Assembly (NCBI GenBank): GCA_002296225.1
Contig: DBHR01000046.1
Location: 1 to 56,899 of the forward strand
DNA length: 56,899 nt
Source: Acidobacteria bacterium UBA823
GTDB lineage: Bacteria > Acidobacteriota > Vicinamibacteria > Vicinamibacterales > UBA823
Direction of reading: 5' to 3'
Of this stretch, positions 42,021-49,460 are shown one piece after another. A program made the translations under genes and the position numbers. The first letter of the stretch is position 1. The number at the start of each line of letters is the position of its first letter. A model generated the notes under the pieces. That model saw only the letters and a list, made by a program, of their open reading frames with translations, was not told where the DNA came from and did not search any database.

Positions 42021-42941
42021 GTGGCTTCATCACGTCCATCCACACACGCCGTACTCAATACCGCCCTGCCCAACATCACGTCGTACGGCCGCGGGAAGGT
42101 AAGGGACATGTATGCCGTAGGCGATTACCTGCTGATGGTAACAACCGACCGCATCTCGGCATTTGACTTCGTGCTCGGTTCGCCGATTCCCGACAAGGGT
42201 AAGGTCCTAACACAGCTTTCGGCATTCTGGTTTGAGCAAACCGCCGACATCGTCTCAAATCACGTCGTTTCCACTAAACCGGAAGAATATCCGGAGTCAC
42301 TCCGGCCTCACGCCGAACTACTCCGGGGACGCTCAATGCTCGTACGCAAAACGAAGCCGGTGCTGGTCGAGTGCGTGGCACGCGGATACCTGTCTGGGTC
42401 CGGTTGGAAGGAATACCGGCAGACCGGCGGCGTATGCGGCATCACACTGGCGCCAGGACTCAAGGAATCCGACCGGCTGCCGACGCCGATCTTTACGCCG
42501 GCTACTAAGGCTGAATCGGGCCACGACATCAACATAAGCGAGACCGAGGCGGGTCGATTAGTCGGCAGGGACCTCATCTCAAAGCTGCGCGATATCACCA
42601 TGGCACTCTACGCGTTCGGCGCCGCGCATGCCGAAGCCCGTGGTATTATCGTTGCCGATACGAAATTCGAGTTCGGCCTCGTAAAATCCAATGGAACAGA
42701 GACGATAATCCTCATCGACGAGGTGCTGACGCCAGACTCGTCACGCTTCTGGCCGAAGTCCGAGTACCGTCCTGGCGGGCCGCAGCCAAGTTTCGACAAG
42801 CAGTACGTCCGTGACTATCTAGAGGACATTCACTGGAACAAACAGCCCCCCGTGCCGACGCTACCTGATAACGTCGTGGCGAAGACCCGCGAGAAGTACA
42901 TCAAGGCCTTGCGAGTCCTCAGTAACCGCGATTTACAATAA
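42021..42941 (+). CDS. purC: SAICAR synthetase
   Basis: Phosphoribosylaminoimidazole-succinocarboxamide synthase of purine synthesis. GRGKVRDMYAVGDYLLMV, TDRISAFDFVLGSPIPDKG, VECVARGYLSGSGWKEY, PTPIFTPATKAESGHD and IIVADTKFEFG with LIDEVLTPDSSRFWP are diagnostic. At 306 residues it is the longer yeast-like form. The frame is open to 41955 (TTG) with an ATG at 41985; the GTG at 42021 is chosen from homology and the -10 box, with moderate certainty. No other pur genes nearby. Confidence 0.95.
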   Translation: MASSRPSTHAVLNTALPNITSYGRGKVRDMYAVGDYLLMVTTDRISAFDFVLGSPIPDKGKVLTQLSAFWFEQTADIVSNHVVSTKPEEYPESLRPHAELLRGRSMLVRKTKPVLVECVARGYLSGSGWKEYRQTGGVCGITLAPGLKESDRLPTPIFTPATKAESGHDINISETEAGRLVGRDLISKLRDITMALYAFGAAHAEARGIIVADTKFEFGLVKSNGTETIILIDEVLTPDSSRFWPKSEYRPGGPQPSFDKQYVRDYLEDIHWNKQPPVPTLPDNVVAKTREKYIKALRVLSNRDLQ

Positions 42942-42966
42942 GCGTTGCCTGGCTGACTGCAGCGCC
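42909..42966 (+). promoter_or_regulatory. Promoter with CIRCE-like operator before the Fis-like gene
   Basis: TTGCGA (42909-42914), 19 bp, TACAAT (42934-42939), directly followed by a block (42941-42966) that matches the groES operator region apart from small gaps: GTTGCC, GGCTGACTGC and AGCGCC occur in the same order. It overlaps the purC stop. The dyad itself is weaker than at groES, with one base missing from the left arm. Confidence 0.4.
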
Positions 42967-42985
42967 CAAGCGGAGAGCATGAGAC

Positions 42986-43243
42986 ATGCGTGAACGACTA
43001 AACCGACTAGTCGAAGAGATGCTTGAGAAGGGCGTCCTCTACGAGGATGCTCGCCAGGAATTCGAGCGGCGGTTCGTCACTTGCGCTCTCACCCGCTCGA
43101 AGGGCAACCTCTCTCGTGCCGCGGAGCTACTAGGCCTGCACCGCAACACGCTTGGACGAAAGGTCGCAGCGTACCGGATCAAGCGTACGCCGCTCAAGGC
43201 CAGCGAGCCGCGCCGCCAACGGATCCCGAAATCCGTCGCCTGA
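42986..43243 (+). CDS. Fis-type HTH (HTH_8) small DNA-binding protein
   Basis: 85 residues. The C-terminal half is a clear Fis-family helix-turn-helix: ALTRSKGNLSRAAELLGLHRN then TLGRKVAAYRI (about 35-66). The N-terminal part (LVEEMLEKGVLYEDARQEFE) is a helical segment like that of NtrC-class C-termini. It lacks the Fis N-terminal beta arm, so true Fis function is uncertain. ATG start 45 bp after purC. Between two CIRCE-like sites, directly upstream of groES. Confidence 0.82.
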   Translation: MRERLNRLVEEMLEKGVLYEDARQEFERRFVTCALTRSKGNLSRAAELLGLHRNTLGRKVAAYRIKRTPLKASEPRRQRIPKSVA

Positions 43244-43366
43244 CGGCTGAATCCGAGTCGGGCGGTGCTGTCTCCCCACGGAGCAACTAAGAACCGACGG
43301 CTCGATTCTCGAGCCAAGGCAGCACTGAAACGGCGTCGAGACCGGCCGACAGTCATCCTGGAGCAC

Positions 43367-43396
43367 TTGACACACCCTTGGGCAGGAACGCATAAT
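43367..43396 (+). promoter_or_regulatory. Sigma-70 promoter of groES-groEL
   Basis: Perfect TTGACA at 43367-43372, 18 bp spacer, CATAAT at 43391-43396. The last T of the -10 box is the first base of the CIRCE operator. Predicted start near 43403, leader about 90 nt. Confidence 0.75.
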
Positions 43397-43422
43397 TAGC
43401 AGTTGCCCAGGCTGACTGCTGA
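43396..43422 (+). promoter_or_regulatory. CIRCE operator (HrcA binding site)
   Basis: TTAGCAGTT, nine bases, GACTGCTGA: the arms pair at seven of nine positions and the spacing is exactly that of the CIRCE element (TTAGCACTC-N9-GAGTGCTAA). Its position on the -10 box is typical of HrcA repression of groESL. hrcA is not in the window. Confidence 0.8.
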
Positions 43423-43491
43423 GCGCCAGGGTAATCCCGCATACCGGGAGCGTGTACCACAACAACTATTACGGAGAGTGGAGTTGAGGCA

Positions 43492-43809
43492 ATGAAAGTC
43501 AGACCACTACACGATCGTATCATCGTGCAACGGATCGACGAAGGCGAACAAAAGGTCGGCGGCATCATCATCCCCGATACCGCCAAGGAAAAGCCGCAGC
43601 AGGGCAAAGTGATTGCAGCGGGCAAAGGAAAGGTAAAGGACGACGGCAAGGTCGTTCCTATGGACGTCAAGAAAGGCGATCTCATTTTGTTCGGCAAATA
43701 TGGCGGGCAGGAGATCAAGTTGGACGGCGAAGAGTACATGATCATGCGCGAGGAAGAAGTGCTCGGTGTGATCGAGGGCACATCCAAGAGCAAGAGCAAG
43801 AAGAAATAA
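43492..43809 (+). CDS. groES: Co-chaperonin GroES
   Basis: Heptameric lid of the GroEL cage. KVRPLHDRIIVQRIDEGEQK, the mobile loop VGGIIIPDTAKEKPQQG, and YGGQEIKLDGEEYMIMREEE are standard. 105 residues with a Lys/Ser-rich tail (SKSKSKKK) longer than usual. ATG behind TGAGG. First gene of groESL; a perfect inverted repeat separates it from groEL. Confidence 0.98.
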   Translation: MKVRPLHDRIIVQRIDEGEQKVGGIIIPDTAKEKPQQGKVIAAGKGKVKDDGKVVPMDVKKGDLILFGKYGGQEIKLDGEEYMIMREEEVLGVIEGTSKSKSKKK

Positions 43810-43824
43810 CCGCGGGCCGTTCAC

Positions 43825-43845
43825 CGCGGCGGAAGTTCCGCCGCG
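43825..43845 (+). repeat. Perfect inverted repeat between groES and groEL
   Basis: CGCGGCGGAA, one base, TTCCGCCGCG. In RNA this folds as an eight-pair GC stem with a five-base loop. No T run follows, so it is unlikely to be a full terminator; it may stabilise or process the groES end and set the GroES:GroEL ratio. Confidence 0.75.
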
Positions 43846-43881
43846 TCAACCGACGCCCATTCATCGTTCAGGAGTTCAACC

Positions 43882-45516
43882 ATGGCAAAGCAGATCGTCT
43901 ACGGCGAGGAGTCGCGGCAAGCAATGCTGCGCGGCGTGAACGCCCTCGCCGACGCCGTCAAGGTCACGCTCGGCCCGAAGGGCCGCAACGTCGTCCTCGA
44001 CAAGAAATTCGGTTCCCCCACGATCACCAAGGACGGCGTGACTGTCGCGAAGGAGATCGAGCTCAAAGACGCAGTCGAGAACATGGGCGCACAGATGGTG
44101 CGCGAAGTAGCGAGCAAGACGTCGGACATCGCTGGTGACGGCACGACCACTGCGACCGTGCTGGCTCAGGCCATCTACCGTGAAGGCGCCAAGAACGTGG
44201 TCGCGGGCGCCAACCCGATGGAGCTCAAGCGTGGCATCGAGCGGGCGGTCGAGGAGATCGTCGGGGGGTTGGAGAAGCAGGCCAAGAGGGTTACGGGAGA
44301 TATGATCGCTCAGGTCGGCACCATCTCCGCAAACAACGACGAAACCATCGGTAAGATCATCGCCCAAGCGATGGAAAAGGTCGGCAAGGACGGCGTCATC
44401 ACGGTTGAAGAAGCCAAGACGCTCGAGACCTCGCTCGATGTGGTCGAGGGGATGCAGTTCGATCGCGGATATCTCTCGCCATACTTCGTGACCGATCCCG
44501 AGCGGATGGAAGTCGTCCTCGAAAACCCGATCATCCTGATCCACGAGAAGAAGATCAGCTCGATGAAAGATCTTCTGCCGCTGCTCGAGCAGGTCGCACG
44601 GCTTAGCCGACCGCTACTCATCATCGCCGAGGATATTGAAGGCGAAGCGTTAGCAACGCTCGTCGTCAATAAGCTTCGCGGCACGCTGCAGGGCGCGGCC
44701 GTCAAGGCACCTGGCTTCGGTGACCGGCGCAAGGCGATGCTTGACGATATCGCCATCCTGACGGGAGGCAAGGCAATTACCGAGGATCTCGGTCTCAAGC
44801 TCGAAGGCATCCGGGTCGAGGACCTCGGCAAAGCCAGAACCGTTACGATTGACAAAGACAACACTACGATTGTCGAAGGTGCCGGCGGCACAAAGGCCAT
44901 CGAGGGTCGAGTCAAGCAGATCCGGGCGCAGGTCGAGGACACCACTTCGGACTACGACCGCGAGAAACTCCAGGAACGCCTGGCCAAGCTTGTTGGCGGT
45001 GTGGCCATCATCAAGGTCGGCGCTGCAACCGAAACCGAGATGAAGGAGAAGAAGGCTCGTGTCGAGGACGCGATGCACGCTACCAAGGCCGCCGTCGAGG
45101 AGGGCATCGTGCCGGGTGGCGGGGTGGCAATCATGCGCGCCGCCAAAAAACTTGACAAGCTGGTACTCGAAGGTGACCAGCAGATCGGCGTCAACATCGT
45201 AAAACGAGCCATCGAGGAGCCGATGCGTTTGATCGCGGCCAACGCCGGTCACGAGGGGTCAATCGTCGTTCAGAAGGTCCGCGGAATGGGCCACGACGAG
45301 GGCTTCAACGCCCAGACCGAAAAGTATGGCAACCTCGTAAAGGCCGGCGTCATCGACCCCGCCAAGGTCGTCCGCAGCGCGCTCCAGAACGCCGCGTCTG
45401 TCTCGGCGCTTCTGTTGACGACCGAGGCACTCATATCGGAGATTCCAGAAGACAAGAAGGAACCGGCGATGCCTCCTGGTGGTGGCGGTGGTGGTGGCAT
45501 GGGTGGCATGTACTGA
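43882..45516 (+). CDS. groEL: Chaperonin GroEL
   Basis: ATP-driven folding chamber, 544 residues. VTLGPKGRNVVLDKKFGSPTI, the ATP motif GDGTTTATVLAQAI at about 86, GVITVEEAKT, VEEGIVPGGGVAIMRA at about 404, and the C-terminal GGM-type tail (GGGMGGMY) are all typical. ATG behind AGGAG. 72 bp after groES. No in-frame oddity; the only groEL in this window. Confidence 0.98.
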   Translation: MAKQIVYGEESRQAMLRGVNALADAVKVTLGPKGRNVVLDKKFGSPTITKDGVTVAKEIELKDAVENMGAQMVREVASKTSDIAGDGTTTATVLAQAIYREGAKNVVAGANPMELKRGIERAVEEIVGGLEKQAKRVTGDMIAQVGTISANNDETIGKIIAQAMEKVGKDGVITVEEAKTLETSLDVVEGMQFDRGYLSPYFVTDPERMEVVLENPIILIHEKKISSMKDLLPLLEQVARLSRPLLIIAEDIEGEALATLVVNKLRGTLQGAAVKAPGFGDRRKAMLDDIAILTGGKAITEDLGLKLEGIRVEDLGKARTVTIDKDNTTIVEGAGGTKAIEGRVKQIRAQVEDTTSDYDREKLQERLAKLVGGVAIIKVGAATETEMKEKKARVEDAMHATKAAVEEGIVPGGGVAIMRAAKKLDKLVLEGDQQIGVNIVKRAIEEPMRLIAANAGHEGSIVVQKVRGMGHDEGFNAQTEKYGNLVKAGVIDPAKVVRSALQNAASVSALLLTTEALISEIPEDKKEPAMPPGGGGGGGMGGMY

Positions 45517-45542
45517 GCCCCACCGAACACCGAGCCAAACAT

Positions 45543-45584
45543 CAACGGCCTGGCGGGCAGTCGCTCGTCGGGCCGTTGCTCTTT
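45543..45584 (+). terminator. Rho-independent-type terminator after groEL
   Basis: Stem CAACGGCC paired with GGCCGTTG (45543-45550 with 45571-45578), 20-base loop, then CTCTTT. It lies between the convergent groEL and tonB genes. Confidence 0.6.
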
Positions 45585-45605
45585 CCGACCCGCTAATCAC
45601 GCTGG

Positions 45606-46604
45606 TCAGCGCAGGGTGAACGTCAGTTCGATTACAACCAGCACAGGGACCGGTTGTCCAAACCTGGTACCTGGAGCGAACCGCCACTGCCGTACGGCCC
45701 GGAGCGCTTCCTGGTCAAGACCGAAAACGCGATCGAGCGACTTCGTGATCCGCACTTCACCTACCGAACCATCCGGCATGACTACCGCTTCGATCCAGAC
45801 GGAGCCCTGCACCTTAGCCCGCATCGCGTTGGCCGTATATTGTGGCTTGACCTCTCGGAGCGGCCGCGGGTTGACAACGTCCGTGCCAGGACGGTAAACG
45901 CCGCCGCCGGTGCCACCCCCTTCGCCAGGACCCAACCCAGAGCCGGCACCCGGACCGATCCCGGCGCCTTCGCCGGTACCGCCGCCGGCTCCGCTCCCCA
46001 AGCCTCGCGAGAGAGACAGCGTTTGAACAACGGGCAGCCCCTGCATTACACCAGATAGCATCTGATTCGACGACGCGAGCGTCTTCGCGGGAATGTTCAT
46101 TTCTTGCTCGGGCTCAGGTTCGTCGTCGCTCTCGGAGTCTTCAAGCTCGGGCGGCTGACTGACGGGAACGGTGGTCGCGTCTGGTCCGGGCAACTCCACC
46201 GGCGTCGGTGGCGCCGACATCTCATTGCCTCCGCCACCCCCACCTCCACCCGGTCCCTCCATCGGGACCCACACGATGTTGAAGCTTCGAAGATCAGGCA
46301 GGAAGGGCGTCCCGCGACGCGCAGCAAATTGCGCCGAGAGAAAACCGACGATCAAGAAAACCGCGATATGCGTCCCCACCGACACACCGATGGCCCGACT
46401 CATCCGTTGGGAATGGGTCAGCTTGCCGAACAGTAGGTCGTCGGGCTTACCGTGATTGGATGCAACCGAGAGATGAGTGTCGGCCTCCGCGCAAAAGCCC
46501 AGAGCTTGCGTTACCTTGGTCCGTGCCCAAGTTATCCGAGCGGTCAGCTGCGACCAACAAATCCCGAGTTTGATTATCCACGCCATCCCAAGTCGCCCGT
46601 TCAC
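45606..46604 (-). CDS. TonB-family energy transducer
   Basis: Couples inner-membrane proton force to outer-membrane transporters. One membrane helix (about 71-93, SVGTHIAVFLIVGFLSA), a periplasmic linker with a pure Gly run (about 118-127), an acidic Pro/Glu stretch (about 150-168), a second Gly-rich block (about 205-240), and a C-terminal TonB domain (about 245-332: LREVKPQYTANAMRAKVQGS, GEVRITKSLD, AVRQWRFAPG). Start uncertain: GTG at 46604, ATG at 46586, or ATG at 46403 giving 265 residues. No exbB/exbD nearby. Confidence 0.82.
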   Translation of the reverse strand: MNGRLGMAWIIKLGICWSQLTARITWARTKVTQALGFCAEADTHLSVASNHGKPDDLLFGKLTHSQRMSRAIGVSVGTHIAVFLIVGFLSAQFAARRGTPFLPDLRSFNIVWVPMEGPGGGGGGGGNEMSAPPTPVELPGPDATTVPVSQPPELEDSESDDEPEPEQEMNIPAKTLASSNQMLSGVMQGLPVVQTLSLSRGLGSGAGGGTGEGAGIGPGAGSGLGPGEGGGTGGGVYRPGTDVVNPRPLREVKPQYTANAMRAKVQGSVWIEAVVMPDGSVGEVRITKSLDRVFGLDQEALRAVRQWRFAPGTRFGQPVPVLVVIELTFTLR

Positions 46605-46705
46605 TCTTGATCGACAACCTGCGCCGACCTAACAGCACACCGGACCGTGTGGCCCCGTATCCTTAAGGACGTCGAATAGCGAGATCTGGCCGCGTGCGCA
46701 CGGGT

Positions 46706-47158
46706 TCACACCCGCCCCGTCCAGGCACCAATGGCTGCGTTCCCCCCGCCGTATGCATGCAAGATGGCGAGCGCATCTGCGACTCGGGGCTCGCCACGAA
46801 TCGCGACTAGCACGCCCCCACGCTTTGTCAGCGTCTCAAAGATAAAACCATCGTGTACCTGAAAGCCGACATTTGGCATGGCGGCCGCTATACCTTTCTC
46901 CGCGAGAGCCCTCTCAGTACCCTGCAGCGCTTCAACGAGCGGTCCATGCAGTCGCAGGGTCCCAACGACCCGCACTTCGAGCGTGTCTCCGCACGCACCG
47001 AATGTTTTCTGCAGTAGGTCCGAAACACCCGGGCCGTCGGTCGCAACAACGCTCAGGGCCTCGGAGGAGAACTCGTGCGCCGCGAGCGCCGCAAGCACAC
47101 GCTCCGCTGCCCCAACGCTTTCAAATACGCCAACGGCATAGCAATCATTCTGCACCAT
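46706..47158 (-). CDS. YflT-like (general stress protein 17M domain) protein
   Basis: 150 residues. The N-terminal part (YAVGVFESVGAAERVLAALA then SVVATDGPG) resembles the heat-induced-stress YflT/DUF1269 fold, a ferredoxin-like domain of unknown role. A Gly/Ala-rich hydrophobic end (about 90-150) follows. The ATG at 47158 is chosen over an open frame to 47224. Divergent from tatA. Function unknown; the family assignment is by general pattern only. Confidence 0.6.
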   Translation of the reverse strand: MVQNDCYAVGVFESVGAAERVLAALAAHEFSSEALSVVATDGPGVSDLLQKTFGACGDTLEVRVVGTLRLHGPLVEALQGTERALAEKGIAAAMPNVGFQVHDGFIFETLTKRGGVLVAIRGEPRVADALAILHAYGGGNAAIGAWTGRV

Positions 47159-47270
47159 GAGTCTGTTCCAACCTGCGATCGCGACAGACCACTTACTGGC
47201 CCGGGCCCGTCGACCGCGCCTCACCTCCCCCGCAGTTTACCGCCTCGGCGCGCAGATTGGCAAAAGTCGG

Positions 47271-47279
47271 TGGTAGAAT
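47271..47279 (+). promoter_or_regulatory. Extended -10 promoter for tatA
   Basis: TGGTAGAAT: TGn followed by TAGAAT, about 29 bases before the tatA ATG. A TTGGCA 11 bp further up is too close to act as its -35 box. Confidence 0.4.
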
Positions 47280-47307
47280 TGACGTATCACGCACGAAAGA
47301 AATACAG

Positions 47308-47460
47308 ATGGGTATTGGCGTAGCAGAGTTACTGGTCATCATCCTGATCGTCCTTATGATTTTCGGGACCAACCGTCTACCGGCCCTGGCTCGTGGCGTC
47401 GGTCGGGGTATCAAGAACTTTCGCGAAGCGACTCGTAAAGGTGACAACCGCCAGAACTGA
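47308..47460 (+). CDS. tatA: Sec-independent translocase protein TatA (short)
   Basis: Pore-forming subunit of the twin-arginine pathway. 50 residues: a membrane helix (LLVIILIVLMIF, about 7-19) then the hinge FGTNRLPALARGVGRGIKNF, diagnostic of TatA/TatE. The usual acidic tail is almost absent. ATG at 47308 preferred to the longer frame from 47257. Stops 12 bp from the convergent selB stop. tatC is not in the window. Confidence 0.9.
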   Translation: MGIGVAELLVIILIVLMIFGTNRLPALARGVGRGIKNFREATRKGDNRQN

Positions 47461-47472
47461 CGCTTCGTGTTG

Positions 47473-49428
47473 TCAGATCACCACGCGACCATGCCCCACA
47501 CGCCGGGTCATCCGTTCACGATCTAAATATTCAAGCAGTGGAATCGCGTACTTTCGGGTAATTCCGTAACGTTCCTTGAAGGTTCCAACGTCGATCCGCA
47601 CCGGTTCTACTGCCTTTCCACCTAGGGTTTTCATCGCCGCCACCTCGGCCTTGAGACGGCGCAAGGTCTCCGCGTGGAAGAACAACGTATGCACCTTCAC
47701 GAGGACTTTCTCCCGGATCAAAAGCTTCGCGATGCGCTCCGCTACGTCGGGTTCAATCCCAGCGACAGAGGCCAGACCAGCCACATCGGGTGGCGCGAAC
47801 CCGCCCTGCCGAACTGCGTCTTCAATCGCGTCACGGGCCTTCGCCTCGTCCGCCGACAAAGACACTCGGTGGTTCTTGAGCGCTAGACAGTCGCGAGCGG
47901 TGATCCGGTCGCTGTCGACCAAGTCGGCAAGCACCCAATCGAAAACACTCTGGTGTGTCCAACGGAACAGACGCTCCCGAGCTTCTTCGCGCGGTAAGCC
48001 TTCAGACAGGGGGTGATCTCTGTGGTATGTCGTGAGCGATGCCAGGAGGCGTTCCCCTCTCTCGTGGAGTAATGACGGCGCGAGCAGACGATCGCCGACG
48101 CGAACCGCGGTACCATCCGCTTCCAACCTGGCTACGATCGACTCAACGGCGGCCGGTGACGCACCGAGCCGGTGGATTAAGGCCGAAATGGGTAGCCCTT
48201 GCCCCGCTTGTTCCTCTATTACGGCGCGTGCAGCGGAGTGAAATCGTCCGCCGACCTTTCCAGCCTCCTCGACGGTGTTCAATCGCTCGAACCGCTGCTG
48301 TCCAACCGCAGTACGCACCCCAATTTTTGGCGGCTGTGAATCAAGCACAACGCCTCCAGCGATCGTCATTGGGGGTGAATAGGCTCGCAGAATATACCGG
48401 TCGCCGCGGGTAAGTACCGCCGGCGCCTCTAATCGAACCCTCACGTATCCATGCTTGCCAGGCTGGATCTCACCGCAATCGGCTAGCGGCTTCCCAGCCG
48501 ACCCCGAAACGGCAACCCGGCCAAGAACTTCACATGTCCCGTGGTGGAACCGCACGCGCGCACCGTGTCGCAACGGTTTAGCACTGGGCAGGAGTTCCAC
48601 GGTCCCGTCGAAGCAGCGGGTAGCCTTGAAACAATCTGGCGTCACGAGAGAATCCCCGCGAACCACCTCAGCCAACTCAATGCCGCTGAGGTTGACTGCG
48701 ACCCGGCGACCCGCCCCAGCCGAACCCTGCTTCGCACCGTGAACCTGTAAACCGCGCACCTTCAACCGCCGGCCTACGGGAAGAAGCACCAACTCATCCC
48801 CAACATCTATCCGACCCGACGCGAGCGTTCCCGTCACGACAGTGCCAAATCCTCGCATCGAGAACACTCGGTCAATGGGCAGCCTCACGGCGCCTACCTC
48901 CGTCGGTGTCATCTCTGTTTTCCGTGTAACGTCACGCAAAGCTGACCGAAGTTCATCAAGACCATCCCCTAGTTTGGCCGACACCGGCACAACCGATGCA
49001 TCAGCCAAAAATGACCCCGCTACCAACTCTTTGACCTCGAGCCGCACCAAGTCGACGGTCTCTCGATCGATCAGATCCGACTTGGTTAAGGCGATGACAC
49101 CCCGCGACACCTGTAACAGACGACAGATGTCGAAATGTTCCCTGGTCTGCGGCATCACCGATTCATCGGCAGCCACGACGAGTAAAACGGCATTAATGCC
49201 GCCCACGCCAGCCAACATATTCTTAACGAACCGCTCGTGCCCAGGCACATCAACGAAGGACAACACAGTGCCATCGGTTTCTTTGTAGTGGGCGAAACCG
49301 AGATCGATCGTGATGCCACGATCCTTCTCTTCCTTTAGGCGGTCGGGGTCGGTTCCGGTCAGGGAGCGAACGAGTGCGCTCTTGCCATGGTCGATATGGC
49401 CGGCCGTACCAATAACAATCGTTTTCAC
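47473..49428 (-). CDS. selB: Selenocysteine-specific elongation factor SelB
   Basis: GTPase that brings Sec-tRNA to UGA codons with a SECIS element. G1 GTAGHIDHGKSALVRSL, DRGITIDLGFAH, DVPGHERFVKNML, TKSD; EF-Tu-like domains 2-3 (about 175-340), then four winged-helix repeats (about 375-651) that bind mRNA. 651 residues, full length. GTG start 32 bp after rnr. selA, selD and selC (tRNA-Sec) are not in the window, and no in-frame UGA gene was seen here. Confidence 0.96.
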   Translation of the reverse strand: MKTIVIGTAGHIDHGKSALVRSLTGTDPDRLKEEKDRGITIDLGFAHYKETDGTVLSFVDVPGHERFVKNMLAGVGGINAVLLVVAADESVMPQTREHFDICRLLQVSRGVIALTKSDLIDRETVDLVRLEVKELVAGSFLADASVVPVSAKLGDGLDELRSALRDVTRKTEMTPTEVGAVRLPIDRVFSMRGFGTVVTGTLASGRIDVGDELVLLPVGRRLKVRGLQVHGAKQGSAGAGRRVAVNLSGIELAEVVRGDSLVTPDCFKATRCFDGTVELLPSAKPLRHGARVRFHHGTCEVLGRVAVSGSAGKPLADCGEIQPGKHGYVRVRLEAPAVLTRGDRYILRAYSPPMTIAGGVVLDSQPPKIGVRTAVGQQRFERLNTVEEAGKVGGRFHSAARAVIEEQAGQGLPISALIHRLGASPAAVESIVARLEADGTAVRVGDRLLAPSLLHERGERLLASLTTYHRDHPLSEGLPREEARERLFRWTHQSVFDWVLADLVDSDRITARDCLALKNHRVSLSADEAKARDAIEDAVRQGGFAPPDVAGLASVAGIEPDVAERIAKLLIREKVLVKVHTLFFHAETLRRLKAEVAAMKTLGGKAVEPVRIDVGTFKERYGITRKYAIPLLEYLDRERMTRRVGHGRVVI

Positions 49429-49460
49429 AGTGCAATAATCACGCGCCGTCGAGCCAGACG

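Noticed and set aside
45880..46260. Gly-rich repeated codons in tonB as a repeat array
   Set aside because: Low-complexity coding for the periplasmic linker, in frame throughout; no spacer-repeat structure.
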